A DNA stretch of 64,000 nt from Prevotella pectinovora (GTDB lineage: Bacteria; Bacteroidota; Bacteroidia; Bacteroidales; Bacteroidaceae), in NCBI RefSeq assembly GCF_000834015.1, contig NZ_JXQI01000062.1, forward strand, positions 62,001 through 126,000. Reading direction: 5' to 3'. Below, piece after piece: positions 8,528-18,500 of this stretch. The first letter of the stretch is position 1. Every line of letters starts with the position of its first letter. The notes under the pieces were generated by a model that did no database searches, was not told the DNA's origin, and worked only from the letters and a program-made list of their open reading frames with translations. A program made the position numbers and the translations under genes.

Positions 8528-10300
8528 TTATTCACCCTTTTCCATCTTAGCCTTCAATGCAGCAAGAGCGTCGATGTCACCGAGAGTTGTAGATGCAGCA
8601 ACGTTGTTGATTGTAGCTGTCTCTTCCTTCTTGGCTGTCTTCTTGCGTGGTGCCTTCTTTGGCTCTTCCTTCACATCCTCGAATGTGCGGCTGTGAGAAA
8701 GGATGATACGCTTTGTTTCCTTAACGAACTCGATAACCTTGAACTCGAGCTCCTCGCCCAACTGAGCCTGTGAGCCATCTTCCTTAACGAGGTGCTTTGG
8801 AGTAGCGAAACCTTCACCACCCTCGTTGAGAGTGATTACGGCACCCTTGTCCATCATTTCTGTGATCTTGCCCATGTGTACAGAACCTGGAGTGTAGATT
8901 GTCTCGTATGTGTCCCAAGGATTCTCCTCAAGCTGCTTGTGACCGAGGCTCAAACGACGGTTGTCCTTATCTATTTCGAGAACGACAACATCGATGTCTG
9001 CACCAACCTGTGTGAACTCTGATGGGTGCTTAACCTTCTTTGTCCAAGAGAGGTCAGAGATGTGGATAAGACCGTCAACGCCTTCCTCAAGCTCTACGAA
9101 GATACCGAAGTTAGTGAAGTTGCGAACCTTTGCAGTGTGCTTACTTCCAACAGGATACTTAACCTCGATTGTCTCCCATGGGTCTTCCTTAAGCTGCTTG
9201 ATGCCGAGAGACATCTTGCGCTCCTCGCGGTCGAGAGTCAGGATAACTGCCTCTACCTCGTCGCCAACGTGGAGGAATTCCTGTGCTGAACGCAGGTGCT
9301 GGCTCCAGCTCATCTCTGAAACGTGGATAAGTCCCTCTACGCCAGGAGCAATCTCTACGAATGCACCGTAGTCAGCGATTACGACAACCTTGCCCTTAAC
9401 GTGGTCGCCAACCTTCAGGTTTGCATCGAGTGCATCCCATGGGTGAGGAGTGAGCTGCTTCAGACCAAGAGCGATGCGCTTCTTCTCGTCATCGAAGTCG
9501 AGGATAACGACATTGATCTTCTCGTCGAGAGCAACAACCTCGTGTGGATCGCTTACGCGGCCCCAAGAGAGGTCTGTGATGTGGATGAGTCCGTCAACAC
9601 CACCGAGGTCAACGAATACACCGTAAGAGGTGATGTTCTTGACTGTACCCTCGAGGATCTGACCCTTCTCAAGCTTGCTGATGATTTCTTTCTTCTGTGC
9701 CTCCAACTCAGCCTCGATGAGGGCCTTGTGAGAAACAACAACATTACGGAACTCCTGGTTGATCTTGACAACCTTGAACTCCATTGTCTTGCCTACGAAT
9801 ACATCGTAGTCACGTATAGGATGAACGTCAATCTGGCTTCCTGGCAAGAATGCCTCGATACCGAATACGTCAACGATCATACCGCCCTTAGTGCGGCACT
9901 TGATGTAACCCTGGATAACTTCCTCGTTGTCCAAAGCAGCGTTGACACGCTCCCAGCTCTTGCTGAGACGAGCCTTCTTGTGAGAAAGAAGCAGTTGACC
10001 CTTCTTGTCTTCCTGGTTCTCAACGTACACCTCTACTGTGTCGCCAACCTTCAAATCTGGATTGTAGCGGAATTCGCTTGCGGGGATGATACCGTCGCTC
10101 TTGTAACCAATGTTTACGATAACCTCTTTCTTGTCGATAGAGATTACAGTACCGTCAACAACCTGATGCTCGCTTACCTTGTTGAGTGTCTCGTCATAAG
10201 CTTTCTGCAAATCTTCTTTGCTGACATTTACATTACTTCCGTTCTCAAACTCGTCCCAGTTGAAGTCTGCCAACGGCTGTACGTTCTTAAAATCTGCCAT
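8528..10300 (-). CDS. rpsA: 30S ribosomal protein S1
   Basis: S1 binds mRNA on the small subunit and helps initiation, which matters in Bacteroidetes because Shine-Dalgarno pairing is little used. The 590-residue product contains six S1 RNA-binding repeats. The later ones are easy to see from GTVKNITSYGVFVDLGGVDG, GLIHVSEMSWS and GLIHISDLSW segments. The C-terminal tail is Lys/Pro/Ala-rich (PKKAPRKKTAKKEE), ending in LAALKAKMEKGE. Length and domain number fit the family. It is a single gene with its own promoter box at 10367-10374 and its own terminator. Confidence 0.95.
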   Translation of the reverse strand: MADFKNVQPLADFNWDEFENGSNVNVSKEDLQKAYDETLNKVSEHQVVDGTVISIDKKEVIVNIGYKSDGIIPASEFRYNPDLKVGDTVEVYVENQEDKKGQLLLSHKKARLSKSWERVNAALDNEEVIQGYIKCRTKGGMIVDVFGIEAFLPGSQIDVHPIRDYDVFVGKTMEFKVVKINQEFRNVVVSHKALIEAELEAQKKEIISKLEKGQILEGTVKNITSYGVFVDLGGVDGLIHITDLSWGRVSDPHEVVALDEKINVVILDFDDEKKRIALGLKQLTPHPWDALDANLKVGDHVKGKVVVIADYGAFVEIAPGVEGLIHVSEMSWSQHLRSAQEFLHVGDEVEAVILTLDREERKMSLGIKQLKEDPWETIEVKYPVGSKHTAKVRNFTNFGIFVELEEGVDGLIHISDLSWTKKVKHPSEFTQVGADIDVVVLEIDKDNRRLSLGHKQLEENPWDTYETIYTPGSVHMGKITEMMDKGAVITLNEGGEGFATPKHLVKEDGSQAQLGEELEFKVIEFVKETKRIILSHSRTFEDVKEEPKKAPRKKTAKKEETATINNVAASTTLGDIDALAALKAKMEKGE

Positions 10301-10366
10301 AAAAATAAATAATGTTTGTTTTGTAATTAATAAAGTTAGACTTTATGTGAATTTATAAATCGCCTG

Positions 10367-10374
10367 CAAAGGTA
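10367..10374 (-). promoter_or_regulatory. -7 element of the rpsA promoter
   Basis: The complement reads TACCTTTG, an exact TAnnTTTG match 67 bases before the rpsA start. No convincing TTTG is seen 19-20 nt upstream. The region before it is AT-rich. Confidence 0.5.
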
Positions 10375-10466
10375 CTACTTTTTTATAAGTATTCCTTTCT
10401 CATATTTTATGATAAAGTGGATCGGATACGTAATTTATGTTTATTTAACCTTTTTCGACGGTGAAA

Positions 10467-10667
10467 TCAGTATTTTGTCTGTCTTTTTATGCCCAAAACG
10501 ATAAAAGTGATGCCGACGAGCATCAACAATAGGCTCGCAGTCAAGGGAATGTTGCTGCTTGTGTGCGTCACGAATGATGTCAGAAGCATGAGCGTTGATA
10601 TTATTAATGACATTGTACCCATCAGTGAGAAGTTGAATCTGTTCTTGATATTGTCTATGATTTTCAT
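10467..10667 (-). CDS. Small two-helix membrane protein
   Basis: A 66-residue product starting MKIIDNIKNRFNFSLMG, with two hydrophobic segments at about 14-32 and 39-57 joined by a short Thr/Ser loop, and a basic end GIKRQTKY. An in-frame ATG at 10718 is open too, but it lies only two bases from a promoter -7 box (10721-10728). It would fall at or before the transcription start, so the ATG at 10667 is preferred. I do not recognise the family. It sits alone between rpsA and the permease, same strand as both. Confidence 0.5.
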   Translation of the reverse strand: MKIIDNIKNRFNFSLMGTMSLIISTLMLLTSFVTHTSSNIPLTASLLLMLVGITFIVLGIKRQTKY

Positions 10668-10720
10668 TTTCACATAATTATATATTGTGCGCTGAAATGG
10701 TTTCTTTTCTTTCCTCATTG

Positions 10721-10752
10721 CAAAGTTATATAAACTTATTGGTCCGTGCCAA
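10721..10752 (-). promoter_or_regulatory. Promoter of the small membrane protein
   Basis: The minus strand has TTGG (complement of 10749-10752), 20 nt, then TAACTTTG (complement of 10721-10728), an exact -7 element with a near-consensus -33. This position decides the start codon of the gene downstream. Confidence 0.55.
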
Positions 10753-10779
10753 TTTTATCGTTTTTTTTGTTGTGTGGTA

Positions 10780-12618
10780 TTAGTATGGGAATATAAATGG
10801 TAATATTATTACCATTGCAATTCCAATGACTAATTGCAGCGGCAGTCCAACTTTCAGGTAGTCGCTGAATGTGTATCTTCCAGCCTGCATGACAAGGGCG
10901 TTTGGCGGTGTGGAGAAAGGGGATGCGAAACACATGCTTGCACCTAAGGTTACGGCAAAGAGAAATGCGTAAGGTGTGATGTTCAGTCCTGCAGCGCTTT
11001 GCATGGCTATGGGGGCCATGAGAACAGCTGTAGCGGTGTTGCTCAGAAATAGGCTGAGGACAGATGTCGTCAGATAAATACCTGCAAGGAGTACGGTGGG
11101 GCCGGCTGATCCAAGTGAGTTTACCAACGTGTTGGACAGGAGTGTTGAAGCTCCCGTCTTTTCCAATGCTATTGATACGGGCATCATGGCTGCTATTAGT
11201 ACTACGCTTTCCCAGTTGATAGTCTTGTAGGCGTCTTCTATGCTTCTGAAGCATCCGCACAATATCATGGCTACGGATGCGAGCAGTACGGCGGTGACAG
11301 GGGCAATGGGGATGAAGTCTGTTGCCATTGCTATTACCATACAGAGCATGATGAGTGCGGCAATGTGTGACTTGTGTGTCAATGCCACGCGGGATGCGGC
11401 TTCGAGAGGCTGGCCCAATATTACCCAACCTTCCTCGTATTGTCCGAGTTTCTCAATGTTTGTCCATGTGCCCTGGATGAGGAGAATGTCGCCAGACTTC
11501 AGTTCCTGGTCGGCCAGATTGTCGGTTATGTATTCTCCGCGTCTACGGATTGCAACGATGTTGGTGTCGTATTTCTCTCTGAAGGCGGTGTTACGTATCT
11601 TTCTGCCTAATAGTCGGGCCGATGGCAGCATGACGAGTTCTGCTATTCCGATGTCGTAGAAGTCGAGACGTTTGTCCGTTGTCTTCATTACGGACAAATT
11701 GAAATCTTCTACGAACCTTTTCACCATCGAAGAGTCGCCTGAAACGAACAATACATCTTTGCTATTGAACACGGTGTCAGCGTTTACCGTATTCTGATTG
11801 ATGTTTTTGATGAACTTGTTGTTGATGCTGCTTTCCTGCCTTCTCTCCAATATGGTGAGTCCGTATACGTTGTTCAGGTCAAGTTTTGACATGGTCATTC
11901 CCGCGAGCTTTGAATCTTGTGGTATATAAAGAATCTGCAGCTGTTCTGTCAGTTTGTATTCATCCACCAGCTGTGTCAGGCTTTTCTGTTTCTTTCCGTT
12001 ATCTTCTGATGATGTGTCTTTTTTCGACAGAAACCATTTGCATAGTGGAATCAATGTGATGGTGCCGACGGTGAGGCAGACAATGCCCACCGGCAGGAAG
12101 GAGAAGAATGAAAGTCCTTTTTCGCCGGCTTCTGTCAAGGCTTCCTGTATTACAAGGTTGGGTGGCGTACCTATAAGCGTAAGCATTCCGCCCATGCTGC
12201 TGGCGAAGGCAAGGGGCATGAGAAGTTTCTTTGCACTGACCCTTGCCCTCGAAGCTATACTTACTACGATGGGTAGCATGAGGGCTACGGTGCCGGTATT
12301 GCTTACGAAAGCGCCGATGACAGCCGTTACAAGCATCACTACTATTAGTATAACGGTGTCGTTGGTACCTACCGTCTTGAGAATCTTACCACTTATCGTC
12401 TTTGCCAACCCTGTCTGCAGGATGGCTCCACCGACGATGAAAAGACCTATCATCATTATGGTTACAGGATTGGAGAAGCCGGATAGGGCTTCTGCAGGAG
12501 TCAATACGTTGGTAAGGATAAGCGACAGCAGAGTGCATAATGCTACAATGTCTGAACGGATTTTTCCGATGACGAAAAAAATAGCGGAAACAGCTAATAT
12601 TACAATTGGCGTGATCAT
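10780..12618 (-). CDS. SLC13/DASS-type permease with two RCK_C (TrkA-C) domains
   Basis: Inner-membrane transporter, probably a sodium-coupled carrier of an anion such as sulfate or a dicarboxylate; the substrate cannot be read from sequence. The 612 residues show about 5-6 N-terminal helices with SNTGTVALMLP and GTPPNLVIQ (about 105-160). A soluble middle of two regulatory RCK_C domains follows (about 200-390; LYIPQDSKLAGMTMSKL and ARLLGRKIRNTAF mark their starts). The helical second half has SNTATAVLMAPIA. The paired SNT motifs are the sodium-site signature of the family. It is transcribed alone and divergent from the glycosyltransferase pair. Confidence 0.88.
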   Translation of the reverse strand: MITPIVILAVSAIFFVIGKIRSDIVALCTLLSLILTNVLTPAEALSGFSNPVTIMMIGLFIVGGAILQTGLAKTISGKILKTVGTNDTVILIVVMLVTAVIGAFVSNTGTVALMLPIVVSIASRARVSAKKLLMPLAFASSMGGMLTLIGTPPNLVIQEALTEAGEKGLSFFSFLPVGIVCLTVGTITLIPLCKWFLSKKDTSSEDNGKKQKSLTQLVDEYKLTEQLQILYIPQDSKLAGMTMSKLDLNNVYGLTILERRQESSINNKFIKNINQNTVNADTVFNSKDVLFVSGDSSMVKRFVEDFNLSVMKTTDKRLDFYDIGIAELVMLPSARLLGRKIRNTAFREKYDTNIVAIRRRGEYITDNLADQELKSGDILLIQGTWTNIEKLGQYEEGWVILGQPLEAASRVALTHKSHIAALIMLCMVIAMATDFIPIAPVTAVLLASVAMILCGCFRSIEDAYKTINWESVVLIAAMMPVSIALEKTGASTLLSNTLVNSLGSAGPTVLLAGIYLTTSVLSLFLSNTATAVLMAPIAMQSAAGLNITPYAFLFAVTLGASMCFASPFSTPPNALVMQAGRYTFSDYLKVGLPLQLVIGIAMVIILPFIFPY

Positions 12619-12648
12619 AGATGAATATAGTTGTTTAGGATTTACCTA

Positions 12649-12656
12649 CAAAATTA
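12649..12656 (-). promoter_or_regulatory. Candidate -7 element of the SLC13 gene
   Basis: The complement reads TAATTTTG, matching TAnnTTTG, 31 bases before the permease start. No clear -33 TTTG is seen. Confidence 0.4.
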
Positions 12657-12710
12657 ATTGAAAAATTCAATAAATATCCATTGAAACAGAGTTCCTACAA
12701 ACTATTTGAT

Positions 12711-12718
12711 TAATTTTG
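12711..12718 (+). promoter_or_regulatory. Candidate -7 element of the ArnT-like gene
   Basis: TAATTTTG, an exact TAnnTTTG match in the divergent gap, about 75 bases before the start at 12792. The -33 region is weak. Confidence 0.4.
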
Positions 12719-12791
12719 CAGATTATTAAGAAAATGATTTGTTTTTTGTATGTAAGAAAACGGTTGTTTTTTCGTTTGTAAGAATAATCAC

Positions 12792-14534
12792 ATGGTTAAA
12801 ATGAAATTGAAACTCAACGATTCAAAAACTTGTTTCTGGATATTGGCATTGGCAGGATGTCTGTCGCTCGTGATCTTTTTGGGAATGGGTCTCTTTAATA
12901 CTAAAGGAGAGCCTCGTGAGGCAATTGTGGCACTTTCGATGTTGCAGTCTGGCGACTGGATATGTCCGATAAACAATGGTGTAGACATTGCTTACAAACC
13001 GCCGTTCTTCCATTGGTGTGTGGCGTTGTGCTCGCTTGTGGCTGGCTATGTTTCGGAATTCTCATCACGATTGCCGTCGGCTTTGGCCACAATATTGATG
13101 GTGCTCGTGGTGTATAAGTTTATGATCCGCAACAAGGTAAGTGTGGAATTGAGTCTGCTCACGGGACTAGTGACGTTTACAACCTTTGAGGTGCATCGTG
13201 CTGGTATGGCATGCCGTGTAGACATGTTGTTGTCTGCTATGATAGTAATAGCCATTTACTTTTTCCATGGATGGTATAAATCTAGAAATGCAGTATTGCT
13301 TCTGTTTGTCGTGTTGTCCATGAGTGCTGCTGCATTGACAAAGGGACCTGTCGGTATTTTGTTGCCGTGTGGAGTTATGGGACTTTTTATGCTTGTGAGA
13401 GGTGAAAATTTCTTCAAGACGTTTTTCTTGTGTCTGTCTGTAGCTTTAGCGTCTTGCGTATTGCCTTTTATATGGTATTATCTTGCCTACCAGGAGCGTG
13501 GCGACGCATTTTTGTATCTTGTGTATGAGGAGAATGTCTTGCGTTTCACTGGCAAGATGGTGTATTCTTCGCATGAGGCGCCGGCAATATATAATGTCGT
13601 TTCCGTGATAACAGGACTGTTGCCTTATACATTGCTGTTTGTGGTATTCCTGTTTACAATGAAACTTTCGCTGCCCAAAAGCTCGGCAGGAGTCAAATCG
13701 TGGTTTGTGAGTTTGCCACACCGTTTAGGCAGAATGTCAGACCAAGATCTGCTGTCGTTTTTGAGCATTGTCGTGATATTCGTATTCTTTTGCATTCCTA
13801 AAAGCAAGCGTAGCGTATATCTGTTGCCAATATATCCGTTCATGGCTTATTATATAGCGAGATTCATACACTATATCTCGCAGAGAAACCGAAGGATTGT
13901 GGTAGGCTATGCGAAGGCGTTTGTCGGCATTGCCGTTTCATTGCCGCTGCTTGTGCTGCTTGTAAGGACAGGGATCCTGTCTGGAGTTTCTTTTAGTGGA
14001 AAACATGCAGCCGAGTATCTGGCTTATGTCCATAACTTCATGAATTTACCGTATCTGCAAATAGTGCTATTCCTGCTCTTTGCATTGGGTGTAGCGTATT
14101 TGTTCTTGTCTAATTGGAAAAAAATGTCCGTTGATGGATTGGGAGTTTCTGTAGCTGGAATTGTCGGCGTTGTATTTATGATGATTGATGGACTCATATT
14201 GCCTTCTGTGTATGACGTGAAGTCTGATTATCATATGGCCAGGGAAATGCAACAACTTGTGCCAGATGGGAAAATCTGGGACTATAGAAAGGATTTCAGA
14301 GTAGGCCAGAGAGGTAGGATGCATCAGTTCTCTGTGAATTTCTATCTTGGTGATCGTATTGTGCCTCTCGACCAGAACAGGCCAAACAAGGGATATATGA
14401 TAATGGGAGATGATGACTATAAGGAATTTGTGGCTTCATTTCCAGATTATAAGTTGAAGAAAATCAAACGTTTCAATCACAAAAGTTGTGACGACAAGAG
14501 ATTCCTCACTTTGTATTCTTTTATGAAAAAGTGA
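12792..14534 (+). CDS. ArnT/PMT-family membrane glycosyltransferase
   Basis: Integral inner-membrane transferase that takes a sugar from a polyprenyl phosphate and adds it to lipid A or another envelope acceptor. The 580 residues begin with a helix (about 14-32). Next comes the catalytic first periplasmic loop with GEPREA at about 39-44, where the acidic residue is the usual catalytic site. YKPPFFHW at about 67-74, ALTKGPVGILLP at about 183-194 and roughly ten further helices follow, with a periplasmic C-terminal domain from about 470. It is followed after 36 bases by a GtrB-like polyprenyl-phosphate sugar synthase. The two probably form a donor-making and donor-using pair. The sugar is unknown; no other aminoarabinose genes are nearby. 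Confidence 0.82.
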   Translation: MVKMKLKLNDSKTCFWILALAGCLSLVIFLGMGLFNTKGEPREAIVALSMLQSGDWICPINNGVDIAYKPPFFHWCVALCSLVAGYVSEFSSRLPSALATILMVLVVYKFMIRNKVSVELSLLTGLVTFTTFEVHRAGMACRVDMLLSAMIVIAIYFFHGWYKSRNAVLLLFVVLSMSAAALTKGPVGILLPCGVMGLFMLVRGENFFKTFFLCLSVALASCVLPFIWYYLAYQERGDAFLYLVYEENVLRFTGKMVYSSHEAPAIYNVVSVITGLLPYTLLFVVFLFTMKLSLPKSSAGVKSWFVSLPHRLGRMSDQDLLSFLSIVVIFVFFCIPKSKRSVYLLPIYPFMAYYIARFIHYISQRNRRIVVGYAKAFVGIAVSLPLLVLLVRTGILSGVSFSGKHAAEYLAYVHNFMNLPYLQIVLFLLFALGVAYLFLSNWKKMSVDGLGVSVAGIVGVVFMMIDGLILPSVYDVKSDYHMAREMQQLVPDGKIWDYRKDFRVGQRGRMHQFSVNFYLGDRIVPLDQNRPNKGYMIMGDDDYKEFVASFPDYKLKKIKRFNHKSCDDKRFLTLYSFMKK

Positions 14535-14570
14535 TTTAGTATTAGATAATAAGTTTTATTGCTAACCTGT

Positions 14571-15515
14571 ATGAATATGAAACTTGTAATTGTTGTACCA
14601 TGTTATAATGAAGAAGAAGTTCTGAATGAAACGAAACAGCGATTGCTTGGCGTGTTAGACAAGCTGAAGTCTGATGGAGGCATTTCAGAAGGAATGGTGT
14701 TGTTTGTGGATGATGGGAGCAAAGACCGCACATGGCAGATGATAGAGGCTTTTGCCGGTGATTCTCCTATGGTTGGCGGGTTGAAACTATCAGGCAACCG
14801 TGGTCATCAGTATGCCTTGCATGCAGGTTTGAAATGGGCTTCAGAACATTCTGATGCTTCTGTTTCTATTGATGCCGACCTGCAGGACGATGTTAATGCC
14901 ATTTATGAAATGGTGAATGAATATCATAAGGGGAATGACATAGTGTTTGGAGTCAGAAAGGAGCGCAAGACCGATACTTTCTTCAAGCGTACAACGGCTT
15001 TGGCTTTCTATAAGCTTATGAATGCACTCGGCGGCAAGGTGATATACAACCATGCTGACTTCAGGCTCATGAGCAGGAGAGCGATGCTGGCTATGATGAA
15101 ATATCCGGAGAGTAATCTGTTCTTGAGGGGTATTGCAGCATCTGTCGGTTATCCTTCTACGTGTGTGTATTATAACAGGAGTGAGCGTTTTGCTGGAGAG
15201 TCTAAATATCCATTGAACAAGATGCTGGCTTTTGCCATTGAGGGAATTACTTCATTTTCAGTGAAACCATTGAGGTTGATTTCATATTTGGGTATAATAT
15301 TCATTCTTGTAGCCATAGGTGTCATCATATATGCATTGTATGAACATTTTACGGGTAATACCATAGAGGGTTGGACTTCATTGCTCGTGAGCATGTGGTT
15401 CATTGGCGGTTCGATACTTCTGGCATGTGGCGTTACTGGTGAATATATTGGTAAAGTGTATCTTGAGGTGAAACAACGCCCGAAATATTTCGTTGAGAAG
15501 AAGGTCAACGTTTGA
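14571..15515 (+). CDS. GtrB/ArnC-like polyprenyl-phosphate glycosyltransferase (GT2)
   Basis: Transfers a sugar from a nucleotide donor to undecaprenyl phosphate at the cytoplasmic face. The 314-residue product begins MNMKLVIVVPCYNEEEVL. The GT-A core shows VDDGSKDRTW (about 45-54) and the metal-binding DADLQDD (about 100-106). Two C-terminal helices (about 228-252 and 268-290), a KYPLNKM segment and the end GKVYLEVKQRPKYFVE are characteristic of GtrB-like enzymes. A TTG start 12 bases upstream (14559) is possible but less likely. It works with the ArnT-like enzyme just upstream. The last 11 bases overlap the end of tamB on the other strand. Confidence 0.88.
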   Translation: MNMKLVIVVPCYNEEEVLNETKQRLLGVLDKLKSDGGISEGMVLFVDDGSKDRTWQMIEAFAGDSPMVGGLKLSGNRGHQYALHAGLKWASEHSDASVSIDADLQDDVNAIYEMVNEYHKGNDIVFGVRKERKTDTFFKRTTALAFYKLMNALGGKVIYNHADFRLMSRRAMLAMMKYPESNLFLRGIAASVGYPSTCVYYNRSERFAGESKYPLNKMLAFAIEGITSFSVKPLRLISYLGIIFILVAIGVIIYALYEHFTGNTIEGWTSLLVSMWFIGGSILLACGVTGEYIGKVYLEVKQRPKYFVEKKVNV

Positions 15516-18500
15516 CAATCTTCTTCTTTGTCTTGAACAAATCCCACCATGTCTTGAAATCCTTCTTCAGTATGATTCCAAGTCCTTGGGTGTTGAGTGA
15601 TGATTTCGTGAAGTATCTGTCATTGGTCTGATTGTATACTTTAATGGCAACGCTCCCGTTGGGAGTAAGCAGATACTTAACGTCAAAATCACCGATGAAC
15701 GACGACGTGGTGTTGGGGTTGTCTCTATACCCGAACTGTCCGTTTATCAGGAGCCTGTTGCTGAACAGGCTTCCTGAAAGCAGTCCTTCGTATTCTGCAT
15801 TGTTGAAACCTTCGGTACCAGTACTTATGTTGGTGCCGAAGTTCCAGTTGTTGTTCTTTATCAGTGTGCCCAGGATATTGTTTACCTGTTGGCTTATCGT
15901 TCCGCTGAGCAGACTTTGCATAGCAAGACTTGTCTGGCTTTGCTGTGCATCTTCCTGTTTTGAGTTGTTTTTTGAGTCTGTGTAGAATCGTCCTATGGCA
16001 AGCAGATATACCACTTGCTGGTTCATTTCCTCCTCGCTGTTTATCAATGATCTCACCATTTGCTTGGCATCATTGTTTACTGTGGGCATGTCAAAGTCGA
16101 AGTCTACCTTTATGGTCTCTGGCGTTCCGCCGATATTCATGATGCAATCTACCTTTACGTTGTTGCTTGAAAAGCTGTTTCCGATGCGCAAATCAGCGAG
16201 TGAAACACCATTGACGGGGTATATGGCTTTGAGGTTCAGCTGAGAGTTGAACGGGTTGCCGCCGAAAACGATGTTGCTGCCTTGCTGGAAGCGGAAATCT
16301 TTCTTTATGATGTTCTGTATTGTGAGGTTGTAAGAACCATGGTCGATGACGTATGTGCCGTACATGTCAAAGCTGCCTTTGTTGAAATATGTGGCTTTAA
16401 GAGCACCGTTCCCGTTGAGGGATATCTTGTCGCCGGTAGCCTTGTCCATCAACACACGGAGGGTGAAGTCGGGGGTAGCGGCCACGTTGAAGTTGATGAA
16501 CATGTCGGAAGCGTCGTTCAGATCCTTCTCATCTTCATCTTTCTTTGTTGCATGATAATAGTAGTCTTCTGTATTGTTCTCGACTTTTGGCGTTTCGTGA
16601 CTGACCCATCTGAGAAAATTACTGTCGGTTATGGCGTCAGGACTAGCCGCATTGTATTCTATGAACGAACCTTTGTTTGGTGTCATGTCAATATCGAATA
16701 CAATGCTGTGTGGGCGACCGGTGATATTGCAGTCGCCGGTGCCGTATACTGTGCCATAGAATGAGTTGTTGCCGTAGTCGTTGAAGTCGTAACACAGAAA
16801 TTCGTTGGCATGTATGCCGAGGTCGAATGTCAGCCTCGTCAGATGCTTGTGATGCAAGGCTCCAGTGACCGTTGCCACATTGCCGTGTCGGTCTGTTACG
16901 GTGTCACCCTTGAATATGATTTCGTCGGGTACCATTCTTATCGTGTCGTTCTTCAGTCTGTATACAGTGTTGAGTGGACTGATGCCGATAGTGCCGTCGG
17001 CAACCAATAGTCCTTGGAGGTTTACCTCGCTCAAATCTCCGAATACCTGTGCAAAACCATTGGCATGTGCGTCGATTTTGTTCATGAAACTTCCGCAAAA
17101 GCTTTTCAAGAACTCAATGTTTGTATTATGGGCGGTTATGCCGAGATCTATATAATTCTTCTCTGGGGAGACATAGCCTTTGATGATTGTCTTGACATTG
17201 TTGTCATCATCCGCATGGGCGTCGATGTCTATCTGCTTGTCGTGCTTGTTCCATTTCACGTTGGCGAATAACTTGCCCATCCTTCCGTCCTGGAACTTGA
17301 AGTTATCGACAGTGAGGTCCACCCAGGCGTCTGGATCTTGCATGATTGACTTTAGATATGCAGTTCCCGAAGCCTGTCCGCCGAAGGTTACAGAATGGAA
17401 GTTGACTAAGTTCAGGATATAGTTCACGTCAACGTTTTGCAGATCTACTCTAAGAGAGTCGTCAGCACTGCTTGTCGCCTTTCCGTAAATTTTTATGAAC
17501 TGTCTGTCACGCCCTATGGCAAAGTGGTTTACCTGTATCTTGTCCTTGTTGTATATGATGCTCGAAGGAGATATGTGCCATATTGTGTCATTAAGAGACA
17601 GTGTGGAGGGCTTGATGTTTATATATGCCGATTTTTCATTATTTGCATCATTATAGAAGCTTGTTTCTGTTTCAATAGTGCCTCGTATGTTCAGCGGTGA
17701 GTTGTAGGCCATGTCGATATGACTGTTTAACTTATTGTCTATAGCGCTTGCCTTGACATTCAGAAGAATGCTCTTTCCCTTGTCTTCAATTTTCTTTATG
17801 TTGCATTCGGCAATCAGACTGTCGTTGACTGTCTTGACATTGAGCTTGGCGTTCTTGAAAGATTCTCCTGCGTAAGTGAATCCAGGCATTGTAACATCAG
17901 CGTTTATCTCTTTTTTCATGTCGTTGATGTTTGCTTTGATATGAATCGGCTCGTTCGATGTGTATGGTATGCCTAAGATAGCGTGGATCCATTTAGTATC
18001 GTATATGTTTGCTTTGAGAGAGAAATTGTTGTCTGCACAATACACTTTATTGCGTTCGATGCCAGGAGCCGTAGGCAGTTGCTTCTTGATGATGGAAAGC
18101 ATACTCTGTCCGATTGTAGAGAATTGGTATTTGCCTCTGATTTCAATTTCACCGATATCAGACTTGATGTCGATGTCTCCTTTGTTGATATCCGCTGTCA
18201 GTTCGTTGAGTGAGTAGTTCTCTGTAGGTGACTGCATGCTGAATCCTTTCAGTTGCAGCTTTCCTGTCAGATCATACAGACTCTTTCCAGTGGCGCAGAT
18301 GTTGATCTGTGTAGAGAATCTTGCATCACCCCATTTGTTCGTTATGTTGAGGCGTTGCGGATTAATATTCTTCAAATCCATTGAAATGTCTGAAATGGGC
18401 GACTTCATGAAGTTCTTGATGGATCCGATGAGAGACAAATGGCAGTTCTCGTCGTTCACATTAAGTCTGCCGTTTATGTCTGTGCCGTTATACGCACCAT

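Noticed and set aside
9323..10312. Long plus-strand frame opposite rpsA
   Set aside because: Antisense shadow of a highly conserved gene; its Leu/Val/Asp-rich sequence mirrors the S1 codons.
12792..15515. Complete lipid A aminoarabinose (arn) operon
   Set aside because: Only ArnT-like and GtrB/ArnC-like genes are present; no arnA, arnB or arnD, so the sugar cannot be claimed.
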